From positions 124,001-188,000 of the forward strand of contig NZ_QGTS01000010.1 in assembly GCF_003182475.1 (NCBI RefSeq): DNA of 64,000 bases, written 5' to 3'. The position numbers and the translations under genes were made by a program. This stretch comes from Mangrovibacter plantisponsor. Its GTDB lineage: Bacteria; Pseudomonadota; Gammaproteobacteria; Enterobacterales; Enterobacteriaceae. This document shows positions 63,671 through 64,000 of this stretch, in pieces; position 1 is the first letter of the stretch; each line of letters starts with the position of its first letter. The notes under the pieces were generated by a model. The model saw only the letters and a program-made list of their open reading frames with translations, did not search any database and had not been told where the DNA came from.

Positions 63671-64000
63671 CTATAAATAACGCAACCGCAGGCTGTAGAG
63701 CGATGTTGTGGCCGTAATAAACAAGACTCCCTGCTCAGGCCCACCCAAAACGCAGTTGGACACCCGCTCAGGTACCTGAATTTTACCTATTTGTTCACCC
63801 TGCGCTGAAAAAACAATCACGCCATCGGCACAACTACAGAAAATATGCCCATAGCGGTCCACACAAAAACCATCCGGGAAACCAGGCGCCACTTCAGCAA
63901 GGTGGCGCCCATTTTCCAGCTTCTTGCCCGCAACCTCATATACCCGGAGTTCCCGGCGGCCCTGCTCAGGGAAATCCACAACCGACATATCGGCGATATA
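63671..64000 (-). CDS. SMP-30/gluconolactonase-like protein (5' end outside window)
   Basis: C-terminal 109 residues of a beta-propeller protein of the SMP-30/gluconolactonase/LRE family: YIADMSVVDF, PGFPDGFCVDRYGHIFCSCADG, GVIVFSAQGEQIG, CVLGGPEQGVLFITATTSLY. The catalytic Asp is in GFPDGFCVD. The reading frame is open to the right edge, so the start lies beyond base 64000. Such enzymes hydrolyse sugar lactones; the substrate is unknown. Confidence 0.83.
   Translation of the reverse strand, partial: YIADMSVVDFPEQGRRELRVYEVAGKKLENGRHLAEVAPGFPDGFCVDRYGHIFCSCADGVIVFSAQGEQIGKIQVPERVSNCVLGGPEQGVLFITATTSLYSLRLRYL

Noticed and set aside
1-64000. CRISPR array, complete prophage, rRNA operon or tRNA genes other than selC
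   Set aside because: No regularly spaced direct repeats, phage structural genes or rRNA/tRNA signatures were seen apart from selC and the P4 primase relic.

Overview
The window reads as chromosomal DNA of an enterobacterium (Enterobacteriaceae, possibly Kosakonia- or Enterobacter-like; I cannot fix the genus). The evidence is ivbL-ilvB with its Val/Leu attenuator, yicI-yicJ beside selC, a complete dgoRKADT operon, dsbG and yaiI, all with close resemblance to E. coli proteins. The core genes sit in the same general neighbourhood as in E. coli (ilvB, selC and yicIJ are near one another), with many accessory genes between them.

Layout. 1-1182 (-): ilvB (cut by the left edge) behind the ivbL leader and attenuator. 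1353-7736 (-): a seven-gene sugar PTS operon (PRD regulator, EIIA, EIIB, EIIC, two class II aldolases, ROK kinase). 8361-9006: a nitroreductase and a bidirectional terminator. 9027-12754 (-): yicI-yicJ for alpha-xylosides. 13053-13147: selC, followed by an integration scar with a P4-type primase relic, an AT-rich gene whose N-terminus looks like those of contractile-injection-system cargo, and an internally deleted IS3-family element. 15686-21359 (-): a LysE-type exporter and the D-galactonate operon dgoRKADT with two DgoR-type operators. 21774-22590: two decayed genes (an exported protein and a TacT-like GNAT toxin). 22712-33036: an OprD-type porin, a divergent pair of peptidoglycan enzymes, DUF2000/AraC, and two LysR-controlled divergons (an SDR; an MFS exporter plus an alpha/beta hydrolase).

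33176-41065 (+): an MlrA-like MerR regulator, then a tightly overlapping nine-gene operon (NTF2-like, SDR, FAD amine-oxidase-type protein, DUF1365, cyclopropane-synthase-like methyltransferase, DUF2878, chalcone-isomerase-like, DUF3833 lipoprotein, DUF523/DUF1722). A perfect 12+6+12 palindrome in front of it contains TTGTACA-N12-TGTACAA, the same half-sites and spacing I recall for the E. coli MlrA box. This is probably a light/oxidative-stress membrane-lipid modification system and is the best candidate here for a little-described system. 41151-43332 (+): a fluoride (crcB-type) riboswitch heading an operon of a broken Mn-dependent pyrophosphatase, a universal stress protein and a second enolase; pyrophosphatase and enolase are the classical fluoride-sensitive activities.

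43398-46329: dsbG, a DUF1471 peptide, yaiI, a 41-residue membrane peptide and an orphan fimbrial-type protein. 46446-62803: a type I cellulose block with a PAS-GGDEF-EAL phosphodiesterase (-), a bcsO-like gene, bcsA, bcsB, bcsC, bcsD, a PAS-GGDEF diguanylate cyclase, a galU paralogue, bcsZ and an OxyR paralogue that keeps both redox cysteines. The block carries its own UDP-glucose supply and its own c-di-GMP synthesis and breakdown. The window ends with a hypothetical gene and the C-terminal part of an SMP-30/gluconolactonase-like protein cut by the right edge.

All identifications come from reading the translated sequence and remembered family signatures; no search was run.
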